Below, in pieces: positions 5,514 to 8,195 of a DNA stretch of 8,195 nucleotides. Made by a program: the position numbers and the translations under genes. Origin of the DNA: Pseudomonadota bacterium (GTDB lineage: Bacteria > Pseudomonadota > Alphaproteobacteria > UBA1280 > UBA12223); the NCBI GenBank assembly GCA_002937495.1, contig PTJW01000040.1, positions 1 to 8,195 on the forward strand, in the 5' to 3' direction. Each line of letters begins with the position of its first letter. Positions within the stretch are counted from its first letter, which is position 1. The notes under the pieces are model-generated. The model saw nothing but the letters and a program-made list of their open reading frames with translations. It searched no databases and was not told where the DNA came from.

Positions 5514-6392
5514 TTATTTTGTCATTGAAGCAACTTCTGCTGCGAAATCTTCTTCTTTCTTCTCGATACCTTCACCTAGACCGAATCTTACGTATTCTTT
5601 AACTACGCAACCAGCTTCTTCAGCTACTTTAGCAACTGTTTTGTCTGTGTCCATAATGAATGGTTGCTCAACTAGGCATACTTCTTTGTAGAACTTGTTG
5701 ATTTTACCAACGATCATTTTTTCGATAACTGCTTCAGGCTTACCTGATGCTGCTGCTTGCTCTTTAAATACAGCTTCTTCTCTAGCTAGAGACTCAGGGC
5801 TAACTGCTTCTCTGTTTAAAGCTTGTGGGTTTTGAGCTGCAACGTGCATAGCGATTTGCTTAGCTGTGTCTGCTGCTTCTGCTGAACCTTCTAGAACTGT
5901 GATAACACCGATCTTACCGTTCATGTGTGAGTAAGCTGCTACTGAACCGTTTTCAACTTCAACGAATTGAGCTCTTCTTAGGTTCATGTTTTCACCAATT
6001 GTAGCGATTAGGTTTGTTAGAGTTTCTTCAACTGTACCGCCTGTTGGGTATGCTGCTGATTTAAGCTCTTCAACATCTGAAATTTTAGTTTCTAGAACTA
6101 CTTTAGCTACGTTGTTTACAAATTCTACGAATTTGTCGTTTTTAGCAACGAAGTCTGTTTCTGAGTTAACTTCAACGATAGCACCTTTGTTACCTTCTGA
6201 TACGATTGCAACCATACCTTCAGCTGCTACTCTATCACCTTTTTTAGCTGCTTTAGCGATACCTTTAGCTCTTAGCCAGTCAACTGATGCATCAAAGTCA
6301 CCTTCATTTTCAGTAAGTGCTTTTTTACAATCCATCATACCAGCGCCTGTAGCATCTCTTAGTTTTTTAACGTCTGCTGCTGTAATAGCCAT
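5514..6392 (-). CDS. tsf: Elongation factor Ts
   Basis: EF-Ts, the cytoplasmic nucleotide exchange factor that releases GDP from EF-Tu during translation elongation. At 292 residues it has the usual bacterial length. The N-terminal UBA-like domain is clear (VKKLRDATGAGMMDCKKAL, residues 8-26), followed by the diagnostic EF-Tu-contact motif TDFVAKND (79-86), the core with HVAAQNP, and a C-terminal VEQPFI segment and dimerisation part. AAGGG lies about 8 nt before the ATG. It is the second gene of the rpsB-tsf operon, 90 nt after rpsB, with a hairpin between them. A strong terminator follows, so pyrH is not part of this transcript. A plus-strand reading frame opposite its 5' half is only a shadow. 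Confidence 0.98.
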   Translation of the reverse strand: MAITAADVKKLRDATGAGMMDCKKALTENEGDFDASVDWLRAKGIAKAAKKGDRVAAEGMVAIVSEGNKGAIVEVNSETDFVAKNDKFVEFVNNVAKVVLETKISDVEELKSAAYPTGGTVEETLTNLIATIGENMNLRRAQFVEVENGSVAAYSHMNGKIGVITVLEGSAEAADTAKQIAMHVAAQNPQALNREAVSPESLAREEAVFKEQAAASGKPEAVIEKMIVGKINKFYKEVCLVEQPFIMDTDKTVAKVAEEAGCVVKEYVRFGLGEGIEKKEEDFAAEVASMTK

Positions 6393-6443
6393 TATATTAC
6401 CCTTTTTATTATTTAATAATATTTAAAAATTAGTTTGAAAGAT

Positions 6444-6472
6444 GAAGAAGACGATAGTATTACGCCTTCTTC
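6444..6472 (-). promoter_or_regulatory. rpsB-tsf intergenic hairpin (possible attenuator)
   Basis: On the minus strand GAAGAAGGCG pairs with CGUCUUCUUC (10 bp with one G-U wobble) around a 9-nt loop, followed by AUCUUUC, a weak U-tract. It starts about 10 nt after the rpsB stop. It may act as a partial terminator or an RNA processing/stabilising site that adjusts the ratio of S2 to EF-Ts. Confidence 0.6.
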
Positions 6473-6482
6473 AAAAATTTAA

Positions 6483-7265
6483 TTAAGCTTTTGCTTCTGC
6501 TTTAGCTTTAGCTGAAAGTGATACTTTAGCTTTTGCTTTAGCTGGAGCTGCTTTAGTTGTTGTTTTCTTAACAACTTGTGCTGATTTACCAGCTGCGATA
6601 GCTTGTGATGCTAAGTCTAGGTAGAATCTGATAGCTCTTGTTGAGTCATCGTTACCGTAAACTGGTAGGCTTACGCCTTCAGGATCAGCGTTTGTATCTA
6701 AGATAGCTACAACTGGGATACCAAGTTTTTTAGCTTCAGCGATAGCGATGTTTTCTTTAACAGCATCGATAACAACTAAAACATCAGGTAAACCACCCAT
6801 GTCTTGGATACCACCTAGAGATTTGTGTAACTTAGTGTACTCAATTCTTAGTTTAAGTAGTTCTTTTTTAGTGTAGTGAGAAGCTTTCTCATCAGCGAAT
6901 ACTTTTTCTAGAGTCTTAAGTCTTCTGATTGAAGTTGTAATAGTTCTCCAGTTAGTCATTGTACCACCTAACCAACGGCTGTTGATGAAGTACTGACCTG
7001 TTCTTTCAGCTGTTTCTTGAACTAGCTTTTCAGCTTGAGGCTTTGAACCAACGAATAGTACTTTACCGCCTTTTGAGCTAACTTGCTTAATTGTTGATAA
7101 AGCGTTGTATAGTGCTGGAACTGTTTGAGTTAGGTCGATGATGTGAATACCGTTTCTTTCACCGTGGATGAATGGAGCCATTTTAGGGTTCCAACGGTTA
7201 GTTCTGTGACCAAAGTGTACACCTGCTTCTAGCAGATCTCTAATTGTAAATTTAGGCAGTGCCAT
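6483..7265 (-). CDS. rpsB: 30S ribosomal protein S2
   Basis: Ribosomal protein S2 of the small subunit, needed for 30S assembly on the head/body boundary with S1. The 260 residues are typical of proteobacteria. The N-terminal signature LLEAGVHFGHRTNRWNPKM (11-29), the HIIDL segment, SRWLGGTMTNW and GGLPDVLVVID make the call certain. The C-terminus from about residue 225 is a Lys/Ala-rich tail of about 35 residues ending in repeated KAKA units, probably disordered and rRNA-binding. AGGAG lies 9 nt before the ATG at 7265. It heads the rpsB-tsf operon and is preceded by a long structured leader that may allow feedback control by S2, as known for the gammaproteobacterial rpsB leader. Confidence 0.98.
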   Translation of the reverse strand: MALPKFTIRDLLEAGVHFGHRTNRWNPKMAPFIHGERNGIHIIDLTQTVPALYNALSTIKQVSSKGGKVLFVGSKPQAEKLVQETAERTGQYFINSRWLGGTMTNWRTITTSIRRLKTLEKVFADEKASHYTKKELLKLRIEYTKLHKSLGGIQDMGGLPDVLVVIDAVKENIAIAEAKKLGIPVVAILDTNADPEGVSLPVYGNDDSTRAIRFYLDLASQAIAAGKSAQVVKKTTTKAAPAKAKAKVSLSAKAKAEAKA

Positions 7266-7272
7266 TTTTTAT

Positions 7273-7449
7273 TTCTCCTAATTGATTAAAGTGACTTACG
7301 CCACTATATTTTCTCGGTTAAACTTCCACGCATACTTCCAACTAAGTAAAACCTAGTCACCGATGGGTATTTTCTGTTTAAAGCAACAGAAAAAGCCGAT
7401 TATGCGTGTGATTAATTTATATTTAATTTGTATCTGAAATAGATACCAC
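7273..7449 (-). promoter_or_regulatory. Structured 5' leader of the rpsB-tsf mRNA
   Basis: On the minus strand the leader of about 180 nt contains, in order: a 5'-terminal hairpin (GTATCT/AGATAC, 7446-7430); an 8-bp long-range stem CACGCATA (7408-7401) with TATGCGTG (7334-7327); inside it a 9-bp hairpin TTTTCTGTT/AACAGAAAA (7393-7370) and a 6-bp hairpin ACTAGG/CTTAGT (7357-7341); and near the ribosome site AGTGGC-GTAA-GTCACT (7305-7290), closed by a GNRA-type loop. GGAAGT occurs twice (period 12) at the 3' side of the long stem. The stems are mutually compatible and could form a three-way junction. Autoregulation by S2 is the natural hypothesis; I cannot match it to a named RNA family. Confidence 0.6.
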
Positions 7450-7452
7450 AGT

Positions 7453-7481
7453 AAAATAACAATTTTTCACATTAATTTCAA
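7453..7481 (-). promoter_or_regulatory. Promoter of the rpsB-tsf operon
   Basis: Minus-strand TTGAAA (7481-7476), a 17-nt spacer and TATTTT (7458-7453), a good sigma-70-type match. The predicted start at about 7446-7449 coincides with the 5'-terminal hairpin of the leader. With the terminator at 7512-7540 and the leader, it accounts for the 301-base gap between rpsB and the barrel gene, where I see no further gene. Confidence 0.7.
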
Positions 7482-7507
7482 GTATTTTCAGACAATTATT
7501 GTATTTT

Positions 7508-7540
7508 TAACAAAAAAAAGGAAGCCGAAGCTTCCTTTTT
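7508..7540 (-). terminator. Rho-independent terminator of the outer-membrane barrel gene
   Basis: A perfect 11-bp stem (7515-7525 with 7530-7540) closed, on the minus strand, by a UUCG tetraloop and followed by a run of U. It lies 26 nt past the stop codon of the barrel gene and cleanly separates it from rpsB. Confidence 0.92.
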
Positions 7541-7566
7541 GATTATTTTTAGGTAATTTAGACTAC

Positions 7567-8195
7567 CTAAAATCGATATTCAAGCATTGCAGCAACGCCC
7601 TTAAACTCTTGTGTGGTATCTTCAAAGCGGATATTTTCATCTTCATCGTCTTCATCATTATAGACGCTTTCTTGATGATTGAAAATATAGCTAATCATAA
7701 CATCTAAGTTAGGAGTAAAGGCATAACCGATGTATGGTTCAAAACCAATACCTACCGATGTTGTTGCAATATCTGTATTAACACCATGTAGGCTTGACTC
7801 ATAGCTTGTTCGCATGATTTGACCAGACACCTCAAAACCAAGGAAGACCTTTTCAAGATACATACGATACTCTGTTGCCAAATTTACCCCAATATCAGAA
7901 AGTTTTGACGAAGCCTGAGAAAGGTCAGTATCAACATACTGGCCGTAAACTTCGACCTTGTATTTTCCCATACCGTCATAAACACGCTGACCAAAGCCAA
8001 CATTCCAGCGAGAGTAATCAACCTGCTGAGGATTTTCACTAACATTATTTATCAAATAAACTGACTCAAACTTTGATCCAGTATCTGAAATGCTTGCATC
8101 ATAGCCGACGATAAATAAAAACTTACCCACCGGATGCTCGTAGTCAAACTCAACTACATGCAAGTCAGATTCATAATTTGACTTAACGCCGTCAT
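7567..8195 (-). CDS. Outer-membrane beta-barrel protein, C-terminal part (5' end outside window)
   Basis: The minus-strand frame is open from the window edge to the stop at 7567 (208 residues visible). A TTG at 8163 is the first start-like codon inside it, but the frame continues upstream with DGVKSNYESD, so that TTG is almost certainly internal. The sequence alternates polar and aromatic/hydrophobic residues in long strands (KFLFIVGYDASI, YKVEVYGQYVD, KVFLGFEVSGQI, VGIGFEPYIGYAF, LDVMISYIFN) and ends in LEYRF. A terminal Phe preceded by such a strand is the usual Bam-recognised signature of outer-membrane barrels. A very acidic stretch, NDEDDEDEN, between the last two strands should form a surface loop or periplasmic turn. 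The specific family and substrate are not identifiable. Confidence 0.8.
   Translation of the reverse strand, partial: DGVKSNYESDLHVVEFDYEHPVGKFLFIVGYDASISDTGSKFESVYLINNVSENPQQVDYSRWNVGFGQRVYDGMGKYKVEVYGQYVDTDLSQASSKLSDIGVNLATEYRMYLEKVFLGFEVSGQIMRTSYESSLHGVNTDIATTSVGIGFEPYIGYAFTPNLDVMISYIFNHQESVYNDEDDEDENIRFEDTTQEFKGVAAMLEYRF

Noticed and set aside
5986..6426. Plus-strand open frame of 146 codons
   Set aside because: It is antisense to the 5' part of tsf; the Ser/Leu/Ala-rich translation is what the reverse of Ala/Lys/Glu codons gives.
8161..8163. TTG as the start of the barrel gene
   Set aside because: The frame stays open to the window edge with barrel-like polar sequence, no ribosome site is evident, and a signal peptide would be expected at a true start.

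Overview
This window looks like a low-GC proteobacterial chromosome segment. An alphaproteobacterium fits best: the S2 and EF-Ts sequences have an alphaproteobacterial look, and a C-terminal-Phe outer-membrane barrel implies a Gram-negative envelope. This is a reading by eye, not a phylogeny. Every supportable gene is on the minus strand, so gene order runs from high to low coordinates. There are no tRNA or rRNA genes, CRISPR arrays, transposases or phage genes.

From right to left: (1) the 3' part of an outer-membrane beta-barrel gene (cut at 8195), closed by a strong terminator at about 7512-7540. (2) The rpsB-tsf operon (ribosomal protein S2 and EF-Ts), with a near-consensus promoter, a leader of about 180 nt with several mutually compatible stems, an intergenic hairpin and a strong terminator at 5437-5475. 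(3) Two small soluble proteins of unknown function (5351-4950 and 4728-4396) that look like distant paralogs. Each has its own terminator; the first has a clear promoter and the second a weaker one. (4) A two-gene unit: a 74-residue single-pass membrane protein overlapping, TAATG-style, a 552-residue fusion of a ten-helix EamA/DMT-like membrane domain to an intact GGDEF diguanylate cyclase domain. (5) pyrH (UMP kinase) with its own promoter. (6) Two tandem pilin/GspG-like paralogs (1349-747 and 653 to the window edge), each apparently its own transcription unit.

In many bacteria rpsB, tsf, pyrH and frr are consecutive. Here about 3 kb carrying four accessory genes separates tsf from pyrH, frr does not follow pyrH, and nearly every gene is bracketed by its own promoter and terminator. 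The core genes serve translation (S2, EF-Ts) and pyrimidine nucleotide supply (UMP kinase). The accessory genes point to c-di-GMP signalling and the cell surface (pseudopilin-like proteins, barrel).

The most promising points for follow-up are the structured rpsB leader, the small-protein/EamA-GGDEF pair, and the tandem pilin-like proteins with a non-canonical prepilin N-terminus and a conserved C-x4-C motif.
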